A stretch of 9,339 bases of DNA from Eubacteriales Family XIII. Incertae Sedis bacterium (GTDB taxonomy: Bacteria > Bacillota > Clostridia > Peptostreptococcales > Anaerovoracaceae), in NCBI GenBank assembly GCA_031283865.1, contig JAITAX010000216.1, forward strand, positions 1-9,339. The letters are read 5' to 3'. Below are positions 1 through 6,328 of this stretch, piece after piece. The position numbers and the translations under genes were made by a program. The notes under the pieces were generated by a model. That model was not told where the DNA came from, searched no databases, and saw only the letters and a list, made by a program, of their open reading frames with translations. The stretch's first letter is position 1. Each line of letters starts with the position of its first letter.

Positions 1-380
1 TCGTCGATGATTCGCATTGCCGCCGCCGCCGTCGCGTCCAGCTTCTCCGCCTGCCCCGTCAGGCAGTAATAGCCGAGCAGGGCCTCGAACGCCGTGGCCC
101 ATTTGTAATCCACGGGGTCGGCGTTTTTTGGCTTTGTGGCGCTGCGCTTGTTTCTGGCCCGCTTCACAAGCCGCTGCTCCTCCTCGGACAGACCCTCGAA
201 CAGCGCCCGCACGGCCTGCGCCTGTGCCGAAGCGCGCACGTAGCGCGTCGCTTCCCGATGCAGCCGCTCGCTGTGAAGCGCGCCGGAGGCCGACACGCGC
301 AGCCGGACGCGCAGCTCATAGGCCGCGTCCCCGACGAAAGCCAGCATGGATGTGTTCGTGTACAGCGCGTCGTTGTCCAT
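1..380 (-). CDS. mrnC: Mini-ribonuclease 3 (partial, 3' end beyond the left edge)
   Basis: Mini-III is a small RNase III-like endonuclease without a dsRNA-binding domain; in Bacillus it matures 23S rRNA. The 126 visible residues have the family hallmarks: FVGDAAYE at 15-22, with D18 as the likely catalytic/metal aspartate; LHSERLHREAT around 35-44; KRARNKRS at 73-80; PKNADPVDYKWATAFEALLGYY from about 84, with E99 as the second expected acidic metal ligand. The family is usually about 130-145 residues, so probably only a short C-terminal tail is missing. The start is fixed by AAGGAG at 391-386, 5 nt before the ATG. It is the last visible gene of the cysS operon, 53 nt after the deacetylase stop. 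In Bacilli mrnC normally directly follows cysS, which supports the call; here three genes separate them. Identification is confident from motif order. Confidence 0.93.
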   Translation of the reverse strand, partial: MDNDALYTNTSMLAFVGDAAYELRVRLRVSASGALHSERLHREATRYVRASAQAQAVRALFEGLSEEEQRLVKRARNKRSATKPKNADPVDYKWATAFEALLGYYCLTGQAEKLDATAAAAMRIID

Positions 381-433
381 TGTCGCTCCTTGCCTCTTGT
401 TTCGATCTCGTCGCTGCGCGGCGCGCGAGACCC

Positions 434-1435
434 CTACAATGTGATCGGCGTATCGACGTTCGTGAGCCGCGCGAAGCTGTAGCCCTTGCTCCTGTAGGTG
501 TCTATGATGCGCGGCAGGGCCTGCACCGTGGGTTTCTTCGTATCGTGCATCAGCAAAATCACGCGATTCGCGCGTCCCGCGAGCGAAACGGCGTTGCGCC
601 ACGCCGATTCCTCGGTCAGAGCGCCGCCGGTATCGTTGCTTGAGGCATTCCAATCGTAATAGGTGAAGCCGCGCCGCGTCATCTCGCTCGTGAGCGCCTC
701 TCGTATTGTTTCGTTGTAGCTGTTCACGCTGCCGCCCGGAAAGCGAAAGATGTTCGCCTTGATCCCCGTTGTCTCGTAAATCAGCTTGAAAGCGGCGTCG
801 AAATCGTCAAGAAAGGCTTCGACCGACGCGTAGATGCGCGCGTAGTCGTGCACATTGCAATGCACGCCGATTGTATGGCCCTCGTCGGCCATGCGGCGCA
901 GCAGCGCCTTGCCGTCCTCGCCGAGCCGCAGGGCGGAATTGCCCACGATGAAAAAGGTCGCCTTGACGCCGGCTTCTTTCAGCGTATCCAATACGCGCGC
1001 GGTGTATATCGTCGGCCCGTCGTCGAAAGTCAGGTAGACCGTCTTGTCGCGCGTGAACCGGCGATCAGGGCGTTCCGCGTAGAGCGTGGGACAGCGGTCT
1101 TGGTAGGCCTTGTACTCGGTCCACAACTGCGGCGGCGCGGGCGTCCAGACGCCGGAGACCTCGCGCGCGGACGCGTCCTCCGCGGCGGGCGCCGGGTCCG
1201 CAGGGGCGGGGGCGTTCGCGGCAATTCGGTCGAGCTGCGCGCGGAGCGCGTTCATATCCGTCTGCTGCCGCGTAAGCAGATCGTTCAGCATGTCGACCTG
1301 TGTACGCAAAGACCGGTTCAGGGCGCTGAGCTGCTGAGACAGCGCCAACGAAAAAACCAGAACGCAGATCAGAACGGCGCTCACCGCAATCCGCAGTACA
1401 GTCCTGCCGCCGGTCCTGCCGCCGCGCTTCATCAT
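434..1435 (-). CDS. Membrane-anchored NodB-type polysaccharide deacetylase
   Basis: Predicted metal-dependent carbohydrate esterase 4 (NodB) enzyme acting outside the membrane, probably removing N-acetyl groups from peptidoglycan or another polysaccharide. The 333 residues divide into a short Arg-rich cytoplasmic tail, one membrane anchor at about 13-33, a predicted coiled coil at about 34-72, a Pro/Ala linker at about 74-100, and a catalytic domain at about 128-325. Motif 1 is TFDDGP at 136-141 (D138 catalytic base, D139 metal ligand); motif 2 is HCNVH (H192, H196); motif 3 is RFPGG at 231-235; motif 4 is DW at 261-262; motif 5 contains LMHD with H297. All expected metal ligands are present; the Ser/Thr usually following the first motif-2 His is Cys193. 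The ATG lies in an ATGA overlap with the EamA stop, indicating translational coupling, with AAAGGGG 6 nt upstream. A longer same-frame reading runs back into the EamA gene and is not credible. Substrate is unknown. Confidence 0.92.
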   Translation of the reverse strand: MMKRGGRTGGRTVLRIAVSAVLICVLVFSLALSQQLSALNRSLRTQVDMLNDLLTRQQTDMNALRAQLDRIAANAPAPADPAPAAEDASAREVSGVWTPAPPQLWTEYKAYQDRCPTLYAERPDRRFTRDKTVYLTFDDGPTIYTARVLDTLKEAGVKATFFIVGNSALRLGEDGKALLRRMADEGHTIGVHCNVHDYARIYASVEAFLDDFDAAFKLIYETTGIKANIFRFPGGSVNSYNETIREALTSEMTRRGFTYYDWNASSNDTGGALTEESAWRNAVSLAGRANRVILLMHDTKKPTVQALPRIIDTYRSKGYSFARLTNVDTPITL

Positions 1436-2349
1436 GCGCCGCCCCTTTCCCCCGCGTCCGCGCGCGCGTCCGACAGGCTCTTCCGGCGCAAAACCATGCA
1501 GGCCGAGGCTACGACGATTGCTCCGCCCGCGATCTGCAGGGGCGTCAGGCGTTCTTTCAGCAGAATCAGGCCGAAGAACGCCGCCGTCACGGGCATAAAG
1601 GTCGAAAACAGCGCGCAGGGCGTCGCGCCCAGCACGGAAATCGCATTGACGTAGATGAAGAAGCCCGCGGCGCAACTGACGACGCCGAGATATACGGCGC
1701 CGCCGACCGCCGCCGGCGTCATGGAGGCAAGCGCGGGCGGATGCGCTATGATGTAGGGCGCCAGCAGGATCAGCGTGCAGGCGATCTGGTAAAGCGTCAG
1801 ATCGAGCGCCTTGTAGTTGTCCGTCAGCTTTTCGGTGAAGAAATTGTAGATGTTCCAAGCCAGAACCGCGATGCCGCCGAGCGCGTAGCCCAAGGGCGCG
1901 CCGCGCAGCTGCGTGAAATCGACGCCGATCACGAGCGCGATGCCCAAGATGCAGGCGAATACGCCCGCGATCATAAGCGGGCTCGGCCGTCTGCCGTAAA
2001 GGACCCATTCGATGAGAATGGACAGCAGCGGCACGAAAGACAGGATAATAGTCAGGACCGCCACCGAAACGTAGGAAAGCGCTTGGTACTCCGCGGCGTA
2101 ATAGATGACGTCGCCGAACAGCGCGCAGACGAACAGCGGGACGATGTGCTTGCCGCGCACGGCGATCCTGCGGTCGACAATCAGCTTGATCGGCGCGAGC
2201 ACGATGAAAGCCACGCCGTACTTGAAGAACACGAGCGTCAGCGGTTCAAAATCCTCAAGCGCTTTTTTTGCGATGATATATTCAAGCCCCCACAGACACA
2301 CGAGCAGGGTCATGAGGGTGTAACACAGTTTTGATGATTTTAAATTCAT
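1432..2349 (-). CDS. EamA/DMT-family transporter
   Basis: Integral membrane protein of the drug/metabolite transporter superfamily. The 305 residues form two homologous EamA repeats (about 8-142 and 152-288), compatible with ten membrane helices. Typical features are LWGLEYIIAKKAL at 19-31 in the first helix region and LLKERLTPLQIAGGAIVV at 263-280 ending the second repeat, a position conserved in EamA proteins. The C-terminal tail (288-305) is charged and cytoplasmic. Family members export amino acids, nucleosides, drugs or other small metabolites; the sequence does not reveal the substrate. I chose the ATG at 2349 because GAAAGG (2364-2359) lies 9 nt upstream and the protein then starts close to helix 1. 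A start at 2403 would add 18 charged residues and overlap the previous gene. Its stop overlaps the deacetylase start by 4 nt, so the two are probably translated in a coupled way. Confidence 0.92.
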   Translation of the reverse strand: MNLKSSKLCYTLMTLLVCLWGLEYIIAKKALEDFEPLTLVFFKYGVAFIVLAPIKLIVDRRIAVRGKHIVPLFVCALFGDVIYYAAEYQALSYVSVAVLTIILSFVPLLSILIEWVLYGRRPSPLMIAGVFACILGIALVIGVDFTQLRGAPLGYALGGIAVLAWNIYNFFTEKLTDNYKALDLTLYQIACTLILLAPYIIAHPPALASMTPAAVGGAVYLGVVSCAAGFFIYVNAISVLGATPCALFSTFMPVTAAFFGLILLKERLTPLQIAGGAIVVASACMVLRRKSLSDARADAGERGGA

Positions 2350-2367
2350 AAAAAAATGCCTTTCGCG

Positions 2368-2386
2368 GCGCCCCTGCGCGGGGCGC
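2368..2386 (-). other. GC-rich intercistronic hairpin before the EamA gene
   Basis: A perfect 7-bp inverted repeat (GCGCCCC at 2368-2374 and GGGGCGC at 2380-2386) with a 5-nt loop lies between the phosphodiesterase stop and the Shine-Dalgarno of the EamA gene, ending 3 nt before it. On the transcript a T7 run follows only after an 11-nt gap, so it is not a classical terminator. It could affect mRNA processing or stability, or partially attenuate the operon. The structure is seen; the function is inference. Confidence 0.5.
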
Positions 2387-2392
2387 TTTCTG

Positions 2393-2914
2393 CTATCGTT
2401 CACTTTGGCGAATCTCCTCGAACGGCAGCGCGCCCCCGGGGTCGATGCGGATGATCGATGCCGACAGGCCGTCCGCCCGCGTGCAGACCACCGCGTAGGA
2501 GGGCTTCGCGCCGCCCGCCGGATAGGTCAGACTGCCCGGATTCACGAACGTGACGCCGTTCTGCTCCCGCACGCAGGCCGCGTGCGTATGGCCGAAGAAA
2601 ACCGCCGTGCAACCCAACTCGACCGCGCGGTAATACAGGCTCAAAAGTCCCGATTTCACATGCTCCCTGTGGCCGTGCAAGAGCAGTATCCTGCCGCATT
2701 CGGTTTCTATGAGTTTGTAATTTTCGTCCGAAAAATCAAAATCGCAGTTGCCGTTTACCGAGAGGATTTCTCGCTTTGTCAGGCGGGAAAGTTCGCGGGC
2801 GTCGGCGGACAGATCGCCGAGGTGAACGATATAATCAACGTCTTTCGCGGCGGCTATGATTTCGCCCGCGCGCGCAAGGTTTCTATGCGTGTCGCTGATA
2901 ATCAGAAACTTCAT
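2393..2914 (-). CDS. YfcE/MJ0936-family metallophosphodiesterase
   Basis: Small cytoplasmic calcineurin-like metallophosphoesterase of 173 residues, the usual size for the YfcE/MJ0936 family; characterised members hydrolyse model phosphodiesters using divalent metals such as Mn. The full set of metal-binding motifs is visible in order: SDTHRN (D8, H10), HLGD (D34), GNCD (N56), LLHGH (H80), GHTH at 108-111, then the family signature NPGS at 125-128. No targeting sequence is present. The physiological substrate is not known for this family and cannot be read here. It starts 29 nt after the cysS stop. No convincing Shine-Dalgarno is visible before the ATG at 2914, so translation may depend on ribosomes finishing cysS. 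MKFLIISDTH is a typical family N-terminus, supporting the start. Confidence 0.94.
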   Translation of the reverse strand: MKFLIISDTHRNLARAGEIIAAAKDVDYIVHLGDLSADARELSRLTKREILSVNGNCDFDFSDENYKLIETECGRILLLHGHREHVKSGLLSLYYRAVELGCTAVFFGHTHAACVREQNGVTFVNPGSLTYPAGGAKPSYAVVCTRADGLSASIIRIDPGGALPFEEIRQSER

Positions 2915-2943
2915 AACACAAATGCGCCGTTTGGATGCGCCGC

Positions 2944-4359
2944 CTACCGGTCGTGAACGATCTGCACACCCTGCGGCGTATCTTTCAGCGTTATTCCTTT
3001 CTCCTTGAGCGTATCCCTGATCGCGTCCGCGCGCGCGAAGTCCTTGGCCTGCCTCGCCCGCTGCCGTTCTTCGACGAGCGCCGCGATCACCTCGTCGACG
3101 CCGCTTTCGGCGTCGTCCTCCGCGCCTTGCAGCAGGCCGAGTACACCCGCAAGCTCGCAGAGCAGGGCAAGGCAGCGCGCGGCGAAGCGTTTCGTCGCGC
3201 CGTCCTTTACGGCTGTGTTGATTGCCGAAATCAGCTCGAAGATCGCGCTGACGGCGTCCGCCGTATTCAGATCGTCGTCCATCGCGTCCTTGAACTTTTC
3301 GCGGAAGCCCTCCATGCCGGCGAACGCGGCCGTCTCCGCGCCGCGCGCCGCTTCCGAATCCGCGCCTGCGGCGATCAGATGCCGCAGCGTAGCCTCGGCG
3401 TTGCGTATGCGCGCGAGTCCGGCCTTGGCCTGATCCATCATATCGCGGCTGAAATTGACAGGATTCCTGTAATGGCCCGAAAGCAGGAAGAATCGTATCG
3501 TTTCGCCGTCGTACTCCTTGAGGATATCCCGAACCGTGAAGAAGTTGCCCTTGGATTTGGACATCTTTTCGTCGTCTATCGTGATATAGCCGTTGTGCAT
3601 CCAGTAGCGCGCGAACGGCACGCCGTTCACGGCCTCCGATTGCGCGATCTCGTTTTCGTGGTGCGGAAAGGTGAGGTCCTGCCCGCCCGCGTGTATGTCG
3701 ATTGTTTCACCGAGATATTTCTTCGACATGGCGGAGCATTCGATATGCCAGCCGGGGCGTCCGAATCCCCAGGGGGATTCCCATGCGGGTTCGTCGTCCC
3801 GCTTCCGCTTCTTCCACAGGGCGAAATCCAGCGGGTCGTCCTTGCGCTCATCGACGCTTATGCGCGCGCCGGCTTCCAGCTCCTCTATGTTCTGACGCGA
3901 GAGCTTGCCGTAGTCCGCGAAACTTCGCGTGCTGAAATACACGTCGCCGTCCCGCTCGTAGGCGCAGCCTTTCTCCGTCAGGGCGCGCACAAAGCCTATG
4001 ATCTCAGCCATGTTCTCCGTGACTTTGGGATGGACGGACGCGGGCGAGATTCGCAGGCTTGCGGCGTCCTTGTAGTATTCCGCTATGTATTTCTCGCTGA
4101 TCTCCGAAGCGCTTACGCCCTCCTCGCGGGCCTTGTTGATAATCTTGTCGTCCACGTCGGTGAAGTTCTGCACGAATTTGACGCGCAGGCCTTGGTATTC
4201 GAAGTATTTTCTGAGCGTGTCAAAGACCACGAAAGGCCGCGCGTTTCCGATATGAAAGTAATTGTAAACCGTCGGGCCGCACACGTAAATCTTGATTTCG
4301 TTCCCGTCAATCGGAACAAAATCCTCTTTTTTGCGCGTCAATGTGTTGTAAATTTTCAT
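2944..4359 (-). CDS. cysS: Cysteinyl-tRNA synthetase
   Basis: Class I aminoacyl-tRNA synthetase charging tRNA-Cys in the cytoplasm; 471 residues, close to the usual 460-475. The N-terminal Rossmann domain carries YVCGPTVYN at 25-33 and the HIGN signature at 36-39; the KMSKS loop is at 265-269. The expected zinc site is complete: C27, C208 (WHIECSAM), H233 and E237 (FPHHENE). FTDVDDKI at 66-73 and GGQDLTFPHHENEIAQSEA are family hallmarks. A helical DALR domain follows from about 340, and the C-terminal end has QAKDFARADAIRD, typical of this enzyme. AAAGGG (4372-4367) lies 7 nt before the ATG. It is first in the operon that ends with mrnC. No T-box motif is evident in its leader, although Clostridia often control tRNA-synthetase genes that way. 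Confidence 0.99.
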   Translation of the reverse strand: MKIYNTLTRKKEDFVPIDGNEIKIYVCGPTVYNYFHIGNARPFVVFDTLRKYFEYQGLRVKFVQNFTDVDDKIINKAREEGVSASEISEKYIAEYYKDAASLRISPASVHPKVTENMAEIIGFVRALTEKGCAYERDGDVYFSTRSFADYGKLSRQNIEELEAGARISVDERKDDPLDFALWKKRKRDDEPAWESPWGFGRPGWHIECSAMSKKYLGETIDIHAGGQDLTFPHHENEIAQSEAVNGVPFARYWMHNGYITIDDEKMSKSKGNFFTVRDILKEYDGETIRFFLLSGHYRNPVNFSRDMMDQAKAGLARIRNAEATLRHLIAAGADSEAARGAETAAFAGMEGFREKFKDAMDDDLNTADAVSAIFELISAINTAVKDGATKRFAARCLALLCELAGVLGLLQGAEDDAESGVDEVIAALVEERQRARQAKDFARADAIRDTLKEKGITLKDTPQGVQIVHDR

Positions 4360-4419
4360 CCCTCAACCCTTTAATGCCGCAGCGCGCGGGTATCCTCTCG
4401 GCGGAGCCGAAACCGAAAG

Positions 4420-4439
4420 GGGCAGGTTCTCACCTGCCC
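4420..4439 (-). other. Hairpin with GAGA tetraloop in the cysS leader
   Basis: A perfect 8-bp inverted repeat (4420-4427 and 4432-4439) encloses four bases that read GAGA on the cysS transcript, a GNRA-type tetraloop closed by T-A (U-A in RNA). It lies about 60 nt before the cysS ATG. No U-tract follows, so it is not an intrinsic terminator, and T-box consensus elements are absent. It may be a stabilising leader hairpin or one copy of a short palindromic intergenic repeat. The structure is seen; the role is unknown. Confidence 0.55.
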
Positions 4440-4485
4440 GTCCGCCGCATACGCCTTGAAACGGCTCGAAAATTGCGCGACAAAC

Positions 4486-4543
4486 AAAAACGCGCTTATG
4501 GTATAATAATTGCGTTCTTTGCAGTTATTATACCATAAGCGCG
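4486..4543 (-). terminator. Intrinsic terminator after the M23 peptidase gene
   Basis: Arms at 4491-4513 and 4521-4543 are 23 nt each and complementary apart from one position (4510/4524, a wobble-type difference), with a 7-nt loop at 4514-4520. On the minus strand the stem is followed at once by TTTTTGTTTG (4490-4481), so it should end the peptidase transcript, 21 nt after its stop. The plus-strand side has no T-run, so it works in one direction only. The stem is unusually long with an AT-rich centre. Confidence 0.88.
4527..4535 (-). promoter_or_regulatory. Possible extended -10 promoter for the cysS operon
   Basis: The upstream arm of the terminator palindrome reads TGGTATAAT on the minus strand: a perfect TATAAT preceded by TGN, as in extended -10 promoters. 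No good -35 hexamer sits 17 nt upstream (TTTTTG at best). Transcription would start near the hairpin loop, about 160 nt before the cysS ATG, and would keep only the downstream arm. No better cysS promoter was found between 4360 and 4490. Because the element is palindromic, the same motif also occurs on the plus strand at 4499-4507, where no gene follows. Confidence 0.4.
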
Positions 4544-4564
4544 CGTGCGCAAAAAGACTTTATT

Positions 4565-6157
4565 TTAGAAATAATTCAGGGGATTTTGGTAGGCGCCGTT
4601 CACGCGGACTTCGAAGTGCAGATGATAGCCCGTCGCGTTGCCGCTGATGCCGACGGTGCCGATCTGCTGGCCTTGGGCGACGACGTCACCGACCGATACG
4701 AGAAGCGATTCGCAGTGGGCGTAGTAAGTTTCAAGTCCGTTGCCGTGGTTCAGCACGATCACGTTGCCGTAGCTGCCCTTGTAGGCCGAGGTCGTAACCA
4801 CGCCGCCGTCCGCCGCGTAGATCGGGCTGCCCTTGGGACTGCGCATATCCACGCCCAAATGCCGCCGCTTGCCGCGCGAGCCGAAACCCGATGAAATCTC
4901 TATATGCGTAAGGGGGCTGATCAGGTTGCCCGAACCCGTGAAAGTTTCCAGCGGTTTCGTGCCGACCAAGGAGGTCTGCGGCTGCGGTTCCGCCGTGATG
5001 ACCGAACCGATTTCGACGGATTCGACGACGATGCCGTTCTCCTTTGTGATTTGCCGCTGCGTTGCCTTGGTGCCGGGTACGCCTGCGATGAGCACCTGCG
5101 TCTGTCCTTTGTACAATTCGTCCGAATTTTGATAATTCGTCGGGAACGCGATGGCTTCAATGTCGCTCGCGATTTCCACCGTGCGAATTGTCAGATAAGG
5201 TTTTGTCTCGTACAGGTTGAGTTGCTGGCCGATCTTGAGCTTGTTCGGGACCAAGCCGGGATTCGATTTGACGAGTTCGTCTTGGCTGATGCCGTTGGCC
5301 CGCGTGATCGCCCATACGGTGTCGCCGTTTTGGACGGTGTAGATCCGCGGTTCCTTGGTCCCGGTCAGGATGTAGGATACAGCCGCGTCCACGCCCGTGA
5401 TCTCCGCGGTCGCGGCGGCGTCCGCAGGGGTCTCCGCGATCTGCACATCCTCCTTGATCTCCGCCGTAAGGAGTTCCGAATTGCCGTTCAGATAGCTCTC
5501 TTTCACCTGTTCAAAGACGATTTCCGCCTCTTCTTTCGACGCGAGGCTTACCACGGGCAGGCCGTCTATGCGCAGTTCCCACACGCTCGGCGCGGGTTCT
5601 TCCGCTTCCTCGGCGGTCGTTGCCGGCTCGGCGTCGCTTTCCTCGTCGTTTGCAATCGTTTGGACGGGCGTTCCCGCGTCCGCGTCGGATGGATTCACCG
5701 CCGGCAGCGTCAGAATGCACACCGTTGCCAAGGCCGCGAACGCAAGCCCGCCGGCGCCGATGCACAGCCGCCCGCCGAGAACGCCGAAGCGCTTTGTGAG
5801 CTGCGCCGAAACGCGTGAGGCGAGATGCGCGACAGGCGGACCGAGGATGACCGCCGCCGCTATGAGGATGAGCCGTACCGTGCTCGCCGCCCGCGAAAGG
5901 CGCGGCGACAGAAAGGCCGCCGCCCGTGCGCGCTGCGGCGCGACAAAGTCCGCGAAGCGATGAACTTGGCGCCGCGACGCCGCGACCGTCCGCGCGAGAA
6001 CCAAGCCGGCCCTGCGGCGAAGCCGCAGCAGTCTGCCGCGAATGAAGCGCGCACCGTCGCGCAAGCGCGCGGCAATCTCTGCGGGGGAATGCGATTTCGG
6101 CGCTTTGTGAAGCGCTCTGCTGTCCTCAGTTCTGCGAATGCGATTCCGTAGATCCAT
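4565..6157 (-). CDS. Membrane-bound LysM-G5-M23 peptidoglycan endopeptidase
   Basis: Predicted zinc endopeptidase cutting peptide cross-links in peptidoglycan on the outer face of the membrane. The 530-residue protein has an Arg-rich N-terminal region (1-92, about 22 Arg), hydrophobic segments at about 93-112 and 128-152, an acidic linker at 155-190, a region of about 80 residues common to clostridial homologues, a LysM wall-binding domain (about 272-316, YTVQNGDTVWAI), a G5 domain (about 317-390) and a C-terminal M23 domain (about 410-528). Zinc ligands and catalytic residues are intact: HLGVD (H433, D437), YAHC (H481) and HLHFE (H512, H514). The ATG at 6157 is preferred over TTG at 6175 because AGAGAGG (6171-6165) lies 7 nt before it and a promoter fits just upstream. 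It is monocistronic, with its own promoter, hexamer array and terminator. Two hydrophobic segments leave the topology unclear. Confidence 0.95.
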   Translation of the reverse strand: MDLRNRIRRTEDSRALHKAPKSHSPAEIAARLRDGARFIRGRLLRLRRRAGLVLARTVAASRRQVHRFADFVAPQRARAAAFLSPRLSRAASTVRLILIAAAVILGPPVAHLASRVSAQLTKRFGVLGGRLCIGAGGLAFAALATVCILTLPAVNPSDADAGTPVQTIANDEESDAEPATTAEEAEEPAPSVWELRIDGLPVVSLASKEEAEIVFEQVKESYLNGNSELLTAEIKEDVQIAETPADAAATAEITGVDAAVSYILTGTKEPRIYTVQNGDTVWAITRANGISQDELVKSNPGLVPNKLKIGQQLNLYETKPYLTIRTVEIASDIEAIAFPTNYQNSDELYKGQTQVLIAGVPGTKATQRQITKENGIVVESVEIGSVITAEPQPQTSLVGTKPLETFTGSGNLISPLTHIEISSGFGSRGKRRHLGVDMRSPKGSPIYAADGGVVTTSAYKGSYGNVIVLNHGNGLETYYAHCESLLVSVGDVVAQGQQIGTVGISGNATGYHLHFEVRVNGAYQNPLNYF

Positions 6158-6187
6158 AAAACAACCTCTCTGCAACGTGATTAGTCA

Positions 6188-6216
6188 ATATTACAGAATT
6201 GTTACAGGAAAGTCAA
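6188..6216 (-). promoter_or_regulatory. Sigma-70/SigA-type promoter of the M23 peptidase gene
   Basis: On the minus strand TTGACT (6216-6211, 5 of 6 to consensus) is separated by exactly 17 nt from TAATAT (6193-6188, 4 of 6). The expected start near 6181 would give a leader of about 25 nt containing the AGAGAGG ribosome binding site. The flanking DNA is much more AT-rich than the genes on either side. A pair of regulator-like hexamers overlaps the spacer and -10. Confidence 0.75.
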
Positions 6217-6280
6217 TGCCTTTTTTGAATCTTCACAGAATTTTCACAGAATTGTTACGGAATCATTACAAAATTGTTAC
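6189..6280. promoter_or_regulatory. 11-bp-periodic hexamer array, WalR/PhoP-like operator
   Basis: Read on the plus strand, hexamers recur every 11 bp with a near-constant 5-nt spacer (AGAAT or a close variant). Upstream of the promoter are CTTCAC (6231), TTTCAC (6242), TGTTAC (6253), CATTAC (6264) and TGTTAC (6275). A second pair, TATTAC (6189) and TGTTAC (6200), overlaps the -10 and spacer. TGTTAC fits the known WalR half-site TGTWAH, which occurs as TGTWAH-N5-TGTWAH; Bacillus PhoP boxes are also hexamers on an 11-bp repeat. The 13-mer ACAGAATTGTTAC occurs exactly twice (6193, 6246). The periodicity is seen; the regulator's identity is inference, favoured for WalR because the target is a cell-wall hydrolase. 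Confidence 0.68.
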
Positions 6281-6286
6281 GGCCGA

Positions 6287-6315
6287 CTTCCGTTTTGGCT
6301 TGTCCGAAACGGAAG
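6287..6315 (-). other. Inverted repeat after the E1 operon, weak terminator candidate
   Basis: A perfect 9-bp inverted repeat (6287-6295 and 6307-6315) with an 11-nt loop begins 13 nt after the E1 beta stop. It is where the E1 transcript would be expected to end, but no T-run follows on the minus strand, so it is at best a Rho-assisted or 3'-end-protecting structure. Some read-through into the M23 gene is therefore possible. Confidence 0.4.
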
Positions 6316-6328
6316 CGCGAAGCGCATT

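Noticed and set aside
1436..2008. N-terminal extension of the deacetylase frame giving 524 residues
   Set aside because: The extra 191 residues are an out-of-frame reading of the EamA gene, Arg/Ala-rich and structureless. The ATGA overlap and ribosome binding site fix the start at 1435.
2935..4374. 479-codon open frame on the plus strand opposite cysS
   Set aside because: It mirrors cysS almost exactly, has the biased composition of an antisense shadow in GC-rich DNA and matches no family I recognise.
4360..4490. T-box riboswitch before cysS
   Set aside because: The conserved T-box sequence and an antiterminator/terminator pair just before cysS are not visible; the only terminator belongs to the upstream gene.
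4491..4543. Transposon end or MITE from the long palindrome
   Set aside because: No target-site duplication or transposase was seen, and the T-tract and position after a stop codon fit a terminator. Only a genome-wide copy count could revive this idea.
4904..5818. 304-codon plus-strand frame opposite the M23 peptidase
   Set aside because: Antisense shadow of a gene with intact domains and catalytic residues; no recognisable motif.
6181..6282. CRISPR array suggested by regular short repeats
   Set aside because: The repeats are 11 bp apart with 5-nt near-constant spacers, far too short for CRISPR; they fit regulator half-sites.
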